Positions 1-6,966 of a stretch of DNA of 33,272 bases are shown in pieces. A model generated the notes under the pieces. That model did no database searches. It saw only the letters and a list, made by a program, of their open reading frames with translations, and was not told where the DNA came from. Position 1 is the stretch's first letter; each line of letters begins with the position of its first letter. Source of the stretch: Amycolatopsis rhizosphaerae. GTDB lineage: Bacteria; Actinomycetota; Actinomycetes; Mycobacteriales; Pseudonocardiaceae. Made by a program: the position numbers and the translations under genes. The DNA is taken from NCBI RefSeq assembly GCF_007713715.1, contig NZ_VJWX01000019.1:1-33272 (forward strand), written 5' to 3'.

Positions 1-17
1 GTGAAGGGACCCTTCAC
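1..17. repeat. Short intergenic palindrome, GTGAAGGG-A-CCCTTCAC type
   Basis: The first 17 bases form a perfect inverted repeat with 8-base arms around one central base. A related palindrome follows at 64-78, and a weaker stem (TTTGCC/GGCAAA, 36-55) lies between them. The set lies just past the stop codon of the minus-strand crotonase-family gene, so it could act as a transcription terminator. A looser relative occurs at 21119-21134. I recall such palindromes as common between genes in Amycolatopsis, but that is memory and was not tested here. Confidence 0.6.
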
Positions 18-63
18 GGCCAACACTCACGCGATTTTGCCGGGACCCTGGCAAATAGCACCA

Positions 64-78
64 TGAGGGGGCCCCTCA
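64..78. repeat. Short intergenic palindrome, TGAGGGG-G-CCCCTCA type
   Basis: A 15-base perfect inverted repeat with 7-base arms around one central G. It ends 19 bases before the stop codon at 98-100 of the minus-strand gene. It shares the GGGG/CCCC core and the trailing CACGGC with the palindrome at 1-17, so the two look like members of one element family. It could serve as a hairpin terminator for the gene at 98-865, although no T-tract follows. Confidence 0.55.
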
Positions 79-97
79 CGGCAGCAGTCGACGGGAC

Positions 98-865
98 TTA
101 CGAGTCGAAGGAGCCGTGGCGGCCGGCACCGGTGGCGAAGCGGGTCGCACCGGCGACGGTGTCGGAGGCCAGGGAGACCAGGCCGTGCTCGAACTCGTTG
201 GCCAGGGCCCGTTCCTCGTCAAGGCCGTGCTGTTCCAGCACCGATGCCCGGTCCTGTCGCAGGCAGGTCTGGGGGAACGCGGCGATCCGCCCGGCCAGTT
301 CCCGTGCCGCGGCGAGGGCCTGCCCGGCCGGGACGACGCGGTTGGCCAGCCCGATCCGCAGCGCCTCTTCGGCGTCCACCGCCCGCCCGGTGAGGATGAG
401 GTCCATCGCCCGGCTCTCCCCGATGAGCCGCGGCAACCGCACCGTGCCGCCGTCGATGAGGGGCACCCCCCAGCGGCGGCAGAACACGCCGAACACCGCG
501 GTTTCCTCGACGACGCGCAGGTCCGCCCACAGCGCGAGTTCGAGCCCGCCCGCCACGGCATGGCCGCTGACGGCGGCGATGACGGGTTTGGACAGCCGCA
601 TCCGGGTGGGGCCCATCGGCCCGTCGCCGGTCGGTTCGGTGCGGTTGGGCCTGCCCTCGCTGATCGCGGTCAGGTCGGCACCGGAGCAGAACGTGCCGCC
701 GGTCCCGTACAGCACGGCGACCGCCGCCTCCTCGTCCTGCTCGAAGGCGCGGAACGCCTCGGTGAGCGCTTCGGCCGTGGCGCGGTCGACGGCGTTGCGG
801 CGTTCCGGGCGGTCGATGCCGATGGTGGTGACCGGTCCGTGCCGGTCGACGAGCACGGTGCTCAT
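98..865 (-). CDS. Enoyl-CoA hydratase/isomerase (crotonase) family protein
   Basis: A 255-residue crotonase-fold protein expected to act on acyl-CoA thioesters in the cytoplasm. The fold shows in the CSGADL segment and in the GHAVAGGLELAL oxyanion-hole segment. Aligned by eye with rat crotonase, the first catalytic Glu (FGQPE) falls on Cys (FGVFC) and the second falls on Asp (SRAMD). Plain hydration is therefore doubtful, and isomerase, dehydratase or another crotonase reaction is possible. I chose the ATG at 865: it follows a GGGGAGGA ribosome site and overlaps the stop of the upstream ligase gene in an ATGA. An earlier in-frame start at 892 would run into the ligase without its own ribosome site. 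The gene is co-transcribed and translationally coupled with the acyl-CoA synthetase, which probably makes its substrate. Confidence 0.88.
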   Translation of the reverse strand: MSTVLVDRHGPVTTIGIDRPERRNAVDRATAEALTEAFRAFEQDEEAAVAVLYGTGGTFCSGADLTAISEGRPNRTEPTGDGPMGPTRMRLSKPVIAAVSGHAVAGGLELALWADLRVVEETAVFGVFCRRWGVPLIDGGTVRLPRLIGESRAMDLILTGRAVDAEEALRIGLANRVVPAGQALAAARELAGRIAAFPQTCLRQDRASVLEQHGLDEERALANEFEHGLVSLASDTVAGATRFATGAGRHGSFDS

Positions 866-2406
866 GATTCCTCCCCGTCCGCGTTCGTCCACAGTGGATC
901 ACGCAGTGCCCGGCGCAGGATCTTGCCCACCGGTGACTTCGGGATCGTGTCGACGATGTGCACCCGCTTGGGCACCTTGTACCCGGCCAGCGCCGCGCGA
1001 ACACTGTCCCGCAGTTCCTCCGGGGAGACCGAAGCGCCGGGCCGGAGTGCGACGAACGCGGTGACCGCCTCCACCCAGGTCGGGTCGGGTGCGCCGACCA
1101 CCGCGCATTCGGCTACGGCCGGATGCGCGGAGAGCGCGTCCTCGACCTCACGCGGGTAGACGTTGTAGCCGCCGGTCACGATCATGTCGCTGGCCCGGTC
1201 GACCAGGTACAGGTAGCCGCGCTCGTCGCGGCGCGCCAGGTCGCGGGTGCGCAGCCAGCCGTCCCCGGCCAGTGTCTCCGCATCGAGTTCCGGGGCGTTG
1301 TAGTACCCGGCCATGGTGAACGGCGCGCGCACCCGGATCTCCCCGATCTCGCCCGGCGGCACCGGGTTGCCCGCCGGATCGGTGAGCACGATTTCCGCGT
1401 CCACCGCCGGATGTCCGCACGAGCCCAGCAGCGCGCCGCCCTCGGCGTGGTCGGCCTTGGACAGGACGGTCTGGCACAGCGGGGCTTCGGTCTGCCCGTA
1501 GTACTGCACGAACCGGTGGCCGAGCCGGTCGATCCCCTGTTCCAGGATCGGCCTCGGCATCGGGCTCGCCCCGTACACGACGGTGTCCAACGTGGACAGA
1601 TCCGCCCGGTCCAGCACTCCGGTCGACAGCAGCATGCCGAGCATGGTCGGCACCACGTTCACCGCCGTCACCCGGTGCCGGTCGATGGCATCCACATAGG
1701 ACCGTGGTTCGAAACCGGGCAGCACGACCGCCCTGGCGCCACGGATCCAGTAGGGCAGCACGAAGGTGCCGCTGGCGTGGATGAGGGAAGCGGCGTGCAG
1801 CATGGCGTCGTCCGGCCCCGGAGATACCAGGTTTGCCAGGATGTTCGCGGCGATCGCGGCGTAGCTCGCCTGTGTGTGCTGGGCCGCCTTGAGTTTTCCG
1901 GTCGTGCCCGAGGTGTAGAGCGCCAGCATGACGTCGTCGGGCGACACCGGGACCATCGGATCCGCGCCGCTCGCCGCCTCGGCCTCCGCCACGAGGTCGG
2001 CGTCCACGGCGCGCTGCTTCTCGCCCAGTCCGGCCAGGCGGAGCCCGTCCAGTTCGGACGCGAGGGTGACCGCCCGCTCGGTCAGTTCGGCGCTGTGGAC
2101 AAGGACGCGGACGCCGGTTTCGTCCAGCATCCTGGCCTGTTCGGGCACGGACAGCCGTGCGTTGAGCGGGACGCGGGTCAGCCCGGCCTTGAGGCAGGCG
2201 AAGTCCAGCGGGATCGACCAGCCGCCGTTGTCCACCAGCAGTCCCACCCTGGCGCCCGGGCGCAGGCCAAGGCCGAGCAGTGCGTTGGCGAGCCGGTTGG
2301 CCCGGTCGTCCACCTCCGCGTAGGTGTACTCCCGATCGCCGACCACCACGGCCACCCGGGTCGAGAATCGCCGGGCACCCCGTCGCACCAGTTCCGCCGC
2401 GAGCAT
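862..2406 (-). CDS. AMP-dependent acyl-CoA synthetase (fatty-acid/aryl-CoA ligase family)
   Basis: A 514-residue adenylate-forming ligase that activates a carboxylic acid as acyl-AMP and transfers it to CoA. The P-loop is YTSGTTGK (about residues 164-171). The GYNVYPREVEDAL segment near the C-terminal hinge and the terminal SPVGKILRR with the conserved Lys are present, so the protein looks intact. The substrate (fatty, aromatic or other acid) cannot be read from the sequence. Candidate starts are TTG 2442, ATG 2430 and ATG 2406. I prefer 2406 because a TTGACA -35 box at 2437-2442 would place the transcript start near 2407, giving a leaderless mRNA; the start at 2430 would lie inside the operator. 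It is divergent from a TetR gene and coupled by ATGA to the crotonase gene, so this is a TetR-controlled two-gene acyl-CoA unit. Confidence 0.9.
   Translation of the reverse strand: MLAAELVRRGARRFSTRVAVVVGDREYTYAEVDDRANRLANALLGLGLRPGARVGLLVDNGGWSIPLDFACLKAGLTRVPLNARLSVPEQARMLDETGVRVLVHSAELTERAVTLASELDGLRLAGLGEKQRAVDADLVAEAEAASGADPMVPVSPDDVMLALYTSGTTGKLKAAQHTQASYAAIAANILANLVSPGPDDAMLHAASLIHASGTFVLPYWIRGARAVVLPGFEPRSYVDAIDRHRVTAVNVVPTMLGMLLSTGVLDRADLSTLDTVVYGASPMPRPILEQGIDRLGHRFVQYYGQTEAPLCQTVLSKADHAEGGALLGSCGHPAVDAEIVLTDPAGNPVPPGEIGEIRVRAPFTMAGYYNAPELDAETLAGDGWLRTRDLARRDERGYLYLVDRASDMIVTGGYNVYPREVEDALSAHPAVAECAVVGAPDPTWVEAVTAFVALRPGASVSPEELRDSVRAALAGYKVPKRVHIVDTIPKSPVGKILRRALRDPLWTNADGEES
888..898. 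repeat. 11-bp palindrome TCCACAGTGGA (copy 1)
   Basis: One of three copies of TCCAC-W-GTGGA in the window. This copy lies inside the 3' end of the acyl-CoA synthetase gene. Confidence 0.5.
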
Positions 2407-2421
2407 GGCCCGAAGAATTTC

Positions 2422-2439
2422 ACAGTCCATTTGGACTGT
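2422..2439. promoter_or_regulatory. Predicted TetR operator over divergent -35 boxes
   Basis: A perfect inverted repeat, ACAGTCCA-TT-TGGACTGT, lies between the divergent ligase and TetR genes. On the minus strand TTGACA (2442-2437) overlaps its right arm. On the plus strand TTGGAC (2431-2436) lies inside it, with TACCCT (2454-2459) 17 bases further on as -10. Both transcripts would start close to the chosen start codons (2406 and 2466). One bound dimer could therefore block both promoters. Binding by the adjacent TetR protein is inferred. Confidence 0.75.
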
Positions 2440-2465
2440 CAACGCTCGCTTCGTACCCTGATCCC

Positions 2466-3038
2466 GTGTCCACGACCCGGCGGGAGCAGCGCGAGAGAAC
2501 CCGGCAGCACCTTCTCGACACGACGGTGCGCTGCCTCGTCGAGTACGGCTATTCCGGCACCACCACCCACCGCGTGCAGGAACGCGCGCAGGTGTCGCGG
2601 GGCGCGCTGCTGCACCACTTCGCCTCCCGTGCCGAGTTGTTCGCCGCCGCGATCCGGTACATCGCCGGGGAGCAGCTCGAACGGTTCCGTGCCGCGGTGG
2701 CCGGGGCGGATTCGCTACGGCACCTGGTCACCGAACTGCGCAGGGCGATGTCCGGGCCGCTCTTCCTGGCCGGACTCGAACTGTGGATGACCGCGCGCAC
2801 CGATCCGGTCCTGCGAGCGGCGCTGCTCCCTGCCGAGCGGCGACTCGGCAGGGAGCTCCGGCAGGCCTACTTCGCCGTGGTGAAGCGGGACGACGCCGAG
2901 AGCCGAACCGCCTTCGAGGCCCTGCTCATGCTGCTCAGGGGCCTGGCGCTGACCAGCGTGCTGCGCGAAAACCCCGAGGTCGCGGACGCGGTGGTCGAGC
3001 AGTGGCTCACGCGGATGGCGCCGGAGCAGTCCGCCTGA
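2466..3038 (+). CDS. TetR/AcrR family transcriptional regulator
   Basis: A 190-residue one-domain repressor. The N-terminal 50 residues form the TetR helix-turn-helix (TRQHLLDTTVRCLVEYGYSG, then TTTHRVQERAQVSRGALLHH); the rest is a helical ligand-binding domain. The GTG at 2466 fits TetR domain boundaries and a leaderless transcript from TTGGAC-17-TACCCT. It is divergent from the acyl-CoA synthetase/crotonase operon and probably represses it and itself, released by an acyl-CoA or a free acid. Its last 32 bases overlap the 3' end of the convergent MFS gene. Confidence 0.9.
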   Translation: MSTTRREQRERTRQHLLDTTVRCLVEYGYSGTTTHRVQERAQVSRGALLHHFASRAELFAAAIRYIAGEQLERFRAAVAGADSLRHLVTELRRAMSGPLFLAGLELWMTARTDPVLRAALLPAERRLGRELRQAYFAVVKRDDAESRTAFEALLMLLRGLALTSVLRENPEVADAVVEQWLTRMAPEQSA

Positions 3039-4218
3039 CCGGGAAGGCATGCCGCCGGGCGCCCAGCACCACGGCCAGCACCGGGATCAGCAGGACGAGC
3101 ACGCTCCACGGGAACGACGCCGGGCCGGTGAGGTCGAGGAGCACGCCGCCGATCACCCCGCCGCCCGCCATCGACGCGTTCCACAGCGTGACGAGCATGG
3201 CCTGCGCGGTGTCCGCCGCCTCGCCGCCCGCGACCCCGGCCGCGGTCTGCAGCAGCGTCGGCACCCCGCCCCAGCCGAGTCCCCACAGCGTCACCGCGAC
3301 GTACACCAGCGGGCGGCTCTCACTGGTCGCGGCGAGGATCGCGGCCGCGACGGCGACCCCGACGGTGGCGGCGATGGTCAGTTTCCGCGGGATGCGGTCG
3401 ATCCACGCGCCGACGATCGCGATGCCGGCCAGCGACGCCGCGCCGAAGACCAGCAGCACGAGGTCGATGGCGCTCCCCATGCCCAGCCGGTCGAGGAAGG
3501 TGGCCAGGTAGGTGTAGAGGATCGTGTGGGCCAGCACGAAGGCGAGGGTGACGACCAGGATCGGCGCCACCCCGGGCACGCCGAGTGTGGCCAGGATCGG
3601 GATCCGGCCCTCCCGTCGTTGGCCGGACTGATCCGGGACCAGCGCCACGATCCAGCCGAGGAGGATCACCGCGAGCACGGACATCACCGAGAAGGTGACC
3701 CGCCAGCCCAGTGCCGCGCCGAGGAAGGTGCCCGCGGGAACGCCCAGCGACAGGGCGAGCGGGATACCCGCCATCACGATCGCGATCGCCTTGCCCTGCA
3801 GCGGTTCCGGTGCCAGGCGGCGGGCGTAGCCGGCGAGCAGTGCCCACACCACGCCCGCAGCGATCCCGGCCACGAACCGGGCGGCCATGGTCAGCGGGTA
3901 GGAGGCCGACAGTGCCGTGGCGGTGTTGGCCAGTGCGAATCCGGCGACCCCGGCCAGCAGGAGGCGTTTGCGCCGCCAGCGCGAGGTCACCGCGGTCAGG
4001 GGGATCGCCGAGAGCGCGGTGCCGGCCGCGTAGATCGTCACCGCCTGCCCCATCGCGGACTCGCCGACGCCGAGGTCGGTGCTCATGGCCGGGAGGACGC
4101 CCGCAGGCAGCGCCTCGGTGAGCACGGTGATGAAGGCCGCGGTGGCCAGCGCCATCAGCGCGGGCAGCGGCATCCGGGTACTGGGGGAATCGGAAAGCCG
4201 TGTGCCGAGTTCTTGCAT
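3007..4218 (-). CDS. MFS drug/metabolite exporter, DHA1 type
   Basis: A 403-residue membrane protein with about twelve hydrophobic segments, expected to export small molecules by proton antiport. The N-terminal half resembles the AraJ/sugar-efflux/purine-efflux branch of DHA1 (ALPAGVLPAMSTDLGVGESA, then the cytoplasmic loop TSRWRRKRLLLAG). It begins at ATG 4218. Immediately upstream is a TTGACC -35 box followed by a 19-base spacer holding a perfect dyad, the standard form of a MerR-activated promoter; the divergent MerR gene is the obvious activator. The substrate is unknown. The final 32 bases overlap the convergent TetR gene. Confidence 0.88.
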   Translation of the reverse strand: MQELGTRLSDSPSTRMPLPALMALATAAFITVLTEALPAGVLPAMSTDLGVGESAMGQAVTIYAAGTALSAIPLTAVTSRWRRKRLLLAGVAGFALANTATALSASYPLTMAARFVAGIAAGVVWALLAGYARRLAPEPLQGKAIAIVMAGIPLALSLGVPAGTFLGAALGWRVTFSVMSVLAVILLGWIVALVPDQSGQRREGRIPILATLGVPGVAPILVVTLAFVLAHTILYTYLATFLDRLGMGSAIDLVLLVFGAASLAGIAIVGAWIDRIPRKLTIAATVGVAVAAAILAATSESRPLVYVAVTLWGLGWGGVPTLLQTAAGVAGGEAADTAQAMLVTLWNASMAGGGVIGGVLLDLTGPASFPWSVLVLLIPVLAVVLGARRHAFPVRRTAPAPSA

Positions 4219-4232
4219 GACGGTATGCTCAA

Positions 4233-4254
4233 ACCTTCACATTGATGTGAAGGT
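4233..4254. promoter_or_regulatory. Predicted MerR-type operator within a 19-bp promoter spacer
   Basis: A perfect dyad, ACCTTCACAT-TG-ATGTGAAGGT, lies between the MFS and MerR genes. On the minus strand TTGACC (4257-4252) is followed by a 19-base spacer made of the dyad and then TTGAGCATAC, a weak -10. An over-long spacer with a centred dyad is the hallmark of promoters that MerR proteins activate by DNA distortion. Transcription would begin within a few bases of the MFS start codon. Confidence 0.8.
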
Positions 4255-4282
4255 CAAGTCGGCCGGTTGTGAGGTGGTGCAC

Positions 4283-4648
4283 ATGAGGATAGGCGAGTTG
4301 TCGGAGCGCACCGGGACGCCGCGACGGCTGTTGCGCTACTACGAGGAACAGGGCCTGATCATCGCCCGCCGCGCGGCCAACGGCTACCGCGAATACGAAG
4401 GGTCCACTGTGGATCGCGTGCTGCAGGTCAGGGGCCTGCTCGACGCGGGGCTGCCGACCCGGATCATCAAGCAGATCCTGCCCTGCCTGGACAAACCGAG
4501 GACCATCTACTTCGAGGACGCGACGCCCGAGATGCTCGCCACCCTCGAACACGAACTGGAGCGGATGACCCACCGCATCCACTGCCTGGCCCGTAACCGT
4601 GACGCCATCGCCGAATACCTCGACGCGGTGCGCAGCACCCGCGCCTGA
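4283..4648 (+). CDS. MerR family transcriptional regulator
   Basis: A 121-residue regulator starting MRIGELSERTG, the usual MerR opening. The winged helix-turn-helix occupies residues 1-70 (PRRLLRYYEEQGLI, then GYREY), followed by a dimerisation helix (about 80-115). No metal-binding Cys cluster or drug-binding domain is present beyond one Cys in ILPCLD, so it is one of the short MerR proteins with an unclear inducer. ATG 4283 follows GAGGTGG and fits the domain boundary; the open frame before it is not conserved-looking. It is divergent from the MFS exporter and probably activates it through the dyad at 4233-4254. It converges with the SDR gene, leaving only 4 bases between the stops. Confidence 0.9.
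   Translation: MRIGELSERTGTPRRLLRYYEEQGLIIARRAANGYREYEGSTVDRVLQVRGLLDAGLPTRIIKQILPCLDKPRTIYFEDATPEMLATLEHELERMTHRIHCLARNRDAIAEYLDAVRSTRA
4403..4413. repeat. 11-bp palindrome TCCACTGTGGA (copy 2)
   Basis: One of three copies of TCCAC-W-GTGGA in the window (888-898, 4403-4413, 17094-17104). This one lies inside the MerR reading frame. Confidence 0.5.
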
Positions 4649-4652
4649 CCAC

Positions 4653-5330
4653 TCACTCCGCCGCCGCGCGCATCGCCCGGCCGATCTCCTCGGTGTGCAC
4701 GACCTCGTGGTCCCACCGTCCATGCGGCTGGGTGTGCAACCGCCAGTAGTGCTCGGCGATGTCCCGCGGGTCGAAGGCGGTGCCGGGGGCGACCGGACCG
4801 CCGATGGTCACGCTCGCCGCGTGCACCCCGGCCGCCCCGTAGCGCTGGTCGATCAGCGCGACCAACGTCCGCACGCCCGCCTTGCCCAGCGAGAGACTGC
4901 TGTACTCCGGCTTGGGTTCCGGCATTCCGCCGGTGACGAGGAAGGTTCCGTTGCCGCGCCCGGCCATCGCGGGGGCGAGGTGGGCGGCGGTGACGATCGC
5001 CCCGCCCACGTTGACCGCCCAGGCATCCAGATGGTCGCGGAGGGACGTGCCCTCCAGTGAGTGGGCTTTGACGCGTGCGGCGTTGTACACCACGACATCC
5101 GGGAGTCCGAACCGTCCGTTGGCGACGTCGAGGGCGGTACGCAAGGCCGTTTCGTTGGTGGCGTCGGCGGTCAGCGCGAGCGTCGGAACACCAGTGAGCC
5201 GCGCGGCGGCCCCTTCGACCGTTGTCTTCGAGCGCGCCACCAGCATGATCGAGAACCCTTCCCGGGCAAACCTGCGCGCCACCGCCTGCCCGATTCCCGG
5301 GCCTGCCCCGATGATCGTCGCTACCGGCAT
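4653..5330 (-). CDS. Atypical short-chain dehydrogenase/reductase (SDR) family protein
   Basis: A 225-residue Rossmann protein. The nucleotide-binding loop GAGPGIG (8-14) and a YNAA segment in place of NNAG (82-85) are clear. The catalytic tetrad is not standard: Lys150 is present in SLGKAG, but the position four before it is Leu146, and the only nearby Tyr is Tyr143. The usual Ser position is occupied by VTGG. It may use another acid/base residue or bind nucleotide without normal dehydrogenase chemistry. ATG 5330 follows a very strong AAAGGAGGAG site. It is divergent from the MarR gene across 118 bases and may share its control. Confidence 0.85.
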   Translation of the reverse strand: MPVATIIGAGPGIGQAVARRFAREGFSIMLVARSKTTVEGAAARLTGVPTLALTADATNETALRTALDVANGRFGLPDVVVYNAARVKAHSLEGTSLRDHLDAWAVNVGGAIVTAAHLAPAMAGRGNGTFLVTGGMPEPKPEYSSLSLGKAGVRTLVALIDQRYGAAGVHAASVTIGGPVAPGTAFDPRDIAEHYWRLHTQPHGRWDHEVVHTEEIGRAMRAAAE

Positions 5331-5410
5331 GGCTCCTCCTTTCCCGCGTCCGACCGTGACACGCGGAGGCTAAGGCCTGACATCGGTGGCAAGGTCAAGC
5401 GCACCAAAAC

Positions 5411-5437
5411 AGTAGCCATGTACATAGTAGCCATGTA
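5411..5437. promoter_or_regulatory. Predicted MarR operator: 12-bp direct repeat with internal inverted repeat
   Basis: AGTAGCCATGTA occurs twice (5411-5422 and 5426-5437) with a 15-base period. Between them TACAT (5421-5425) and ATGTA (5433-5437) make an inverted repeat of the size MarR dimers bind. A -10-like TATAGT (5436-5441) overlaps the right end and would start the transcript near the ATG at 5449. Autoregulation by the MarR gene just downstream is inferred. Confidence 0.7.
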
Positions 5438-5448
5438 TAGTATCTGGC

Positions 5449-5901
5449 ATGAGTGCAGCATCGAAGGGGTCGACGCCCGGGTATCTGGTCTGGCGGCTGT
5501 CGAACAAGTGGCGGGTGGCCGTCGATCGTGCACTGGCGCCCCTCGGGCTGACTCATGCCCAGTACGTGCTGCTCGCGTCGCTGTACGGCATGCAGCGGTC
5601 CGGAAGCAACCCCAGCCAGCGCGAACTCGCCGACCACGCCGGCCTCGAAGCTCTCTACACGTCCAAACTGGCCCGGACCCTCGAAGCGGACGGGCTCATC
5701 GAACGGACTCGTGACCCTCGGGACAGTCGTGCCGTCCGGTTGGCGCTCACCGAACGGGGGCGCGAGAAGGTCCGGCCGGCTCTCGCCGCCGTCCAGGTGC
5801 TGTTGGGTCGTCTCCTCGCGCCCCTCGGTGGTCTCGACGGCCCGCGCACTGCCGAGTTCATGCGCGACCTCACCGCATTACTCGAAGCCCCACTCGATTA
5901 G
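5449..5901 (+). CDS. MarR family transcriptional regulator
   Basis: A 150-residue winged-helix regulator. Residues about 30-110 carry the MarR fold: LTHAQYVLLASLYG, the recognition helix region QRELADHAGLEALYTSKLARTLEADGLIER, and the wing RDPRDSRAVRLALTERGR. No redox-active Cys pair is present, so a small organic ligand is more likely than an oxidant. ATG 5449 lies 8 bases after a TATAGT -10 element, suggesting a leaderless mRNA. It is followed after 13 bases by the haloalkane dehalogenase-type gene, with a shared ribosome site overlapping its stop, so it very probably controls that enzyme and itself. Confidence 0.92.
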   Translation: MSAASKGSTPGYLVWRLSNKWRVAVDRALAPLGLTHAQYVLLASLYGMQRSGSNPSQRELADHAGLEALYTSKLARTLEADGLIERTRDPRDSRAVRLALTERGREKVRPALAAVQVLLGRLLAPLGGLDGPRTAEFMRDLTALLEAPLD

Positions 5902-5914
5902 GAAGGAATATCTC

Positions 5915-6775
5915 GTGCCCGAGATCGATGTTCTCGACTCCACCATGCACTACGAAGACACCGGAAGCGGTCCTGTTTTCGTCTTCCTGCACGGCAATCC
6001 CAGTTCCTCCCGGCTGTGGCGCAACGTGCTGCCGAAGGTGGGAGAAGGGCGCCTGCTCGCGCCGGACCTCATCGGCATGGGGCGTTCCGGCAAGCCGGAC
6101 ATCCCGTACCTGTTCGCCGACCACGCCCGCTACCTCGACGCCTGGTTCGACGCACTTGGTCTCGACCAGGTCGTGCTGGTCGGTCACGACTGGGGTGGCG
6201 CGCTCGCCTTCGACTGGGCGTCCCGGCATCCCGACCGGGTGCGCGGTATCGCGTTCCTCGAAAGCATCGTGAAACCGTTGGCGTGGGGGGAACTTTCCCC
6301 GCAGGCGCAGAAACGGACCGAATTGATCCGCACTCCCGGCGCGGGAGAGGAAATGGTGCTCCAGCAGAACGCGTTCGTGCGCACCGCGTTCACCGGGGGC
6401 GTGCGCACGCCGCTGCCGGAAGAGGAACTGGCGGAATACCTCGCTCCGTACCCCACGCCCGAAAGCCGGCGTCCGATCCTGGCGTGGGCGCGTCAGATGC
6501 CGCTGGGTGGCGAACCCGCCGAACTCATCGCCAGGATCGAGGCCTACGACGAGTGGATGGCCACCAGCCCGTCCGTGCCGAAACTGCTGATGACCTTCGA
6601 AGGTTCGCCCACGCTGGCCATCGGCGAGGCAGTGGCCAAATGGTGTGCGAACACCTTCGCCGCGCTGGAGACCGTCTTCTGCGGCGAAGCCGGGCACCAC
6701 GCCCCGGAGGACCGCCCCGAGGAGATCGCGGCCGCCATTTCGGCCTGGGCGGACCGCCACGGTTTTCGTGGTTAG
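5915..6775 (+). CDS. Haloalkane dehalogenase-type alpha/beta hydrolase
   Basis: A 286-residue alpha/beta hydrolase whose residues fit the DhaA/LinB-type haloalkane dehalogenases. These cleave a carbon-halogen bond through an alkyl-enzyme ester to give an alcohol and halide. Visible are HGNPSSS with halide-binding Asn28, the nucleophile elbow GHDWGG with Asp92 and the second halide residue Trp93, the catalytic acid Glu116 in GIAFLES, and the base His261 in GEAGHHAPEDRP. The LIGMGRSGKPDI segment is also typical. The GTG at 5915 follows GGAAGGA, which overlaps the MarR stop. The N-terminus matches family length; the longer open frame upstream is a shadow of marR. The natural substrate is unknown, and some family members act poorly on all tested haloalkanes. 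Confidence 0.88.
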   Translation: MPEIDVLDSTMHYEDTGSGPVFVFLHGNPSSSRLWRNVLPKVGEGRLLAPDLIGMGRSGKPDIPYLFADHARYLDAWFDALGLDQVVLVGHDWGGALAFDWASRHPDRVRGIAFLESIVKPLAWGELSPQAQKRTELIRTPGAGEEMVLQQNAFVRTAFTGGVRTPLPEEELAEYLAPYPTPESRRPILAWARQMPLGGEPAELIARIEAYDEWMATSPSVPKLLMTFEGSPTLAIGEAVAKWCANTFAALETVFCGEAGHHAPEDRPEEIAAAISAWADRHGFRG

Positions 6776-6799
6776 TCCCCTTCTTCGGAAAACTCCTTT

Positions 6800-6817
6800 T
6801 TCCGGTGAATGCCGGAA
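6800..6817 (+). terminator. Possible hairpin after the dehalogenase gene
   Basis: TTCCGG and CCGGAA form a 6-bp stem around a 6-base loop, 25 bases after the stop. A T-run precedes the stem and none follows on the plus strand, so termination is uncertain. Confidence 0.4.
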
Positions 6818-6966
6818 TGATTCCCCGGTGTGTTGATTCGGAACGACTTTAGTATTGTTTTTGTTTGGAATTCACCACCGAGATCTGTTCGCGCCAGTGG
6901 TGGCTGTCCATCATTTCCAGTCGACGGGGCCGCGGCGGGCGGCCCTTCGACTGGGAGGACCGCCTT

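Noticed and set aside
2422-2439. The TetR protein at 2466 as repressor of the aldo/keto reductase dyad at 27498
   Set aside because: The two operators share no half-site (CAGTCCA versus GCGGAACA).
958-2790. 610-codon plus-strand open frame
   Set aside because: It is antisense to the acyl-CoA synthetase gene and has Gly/Arg/His-rich low-information sequence; such long shadows are usual at this GC content.
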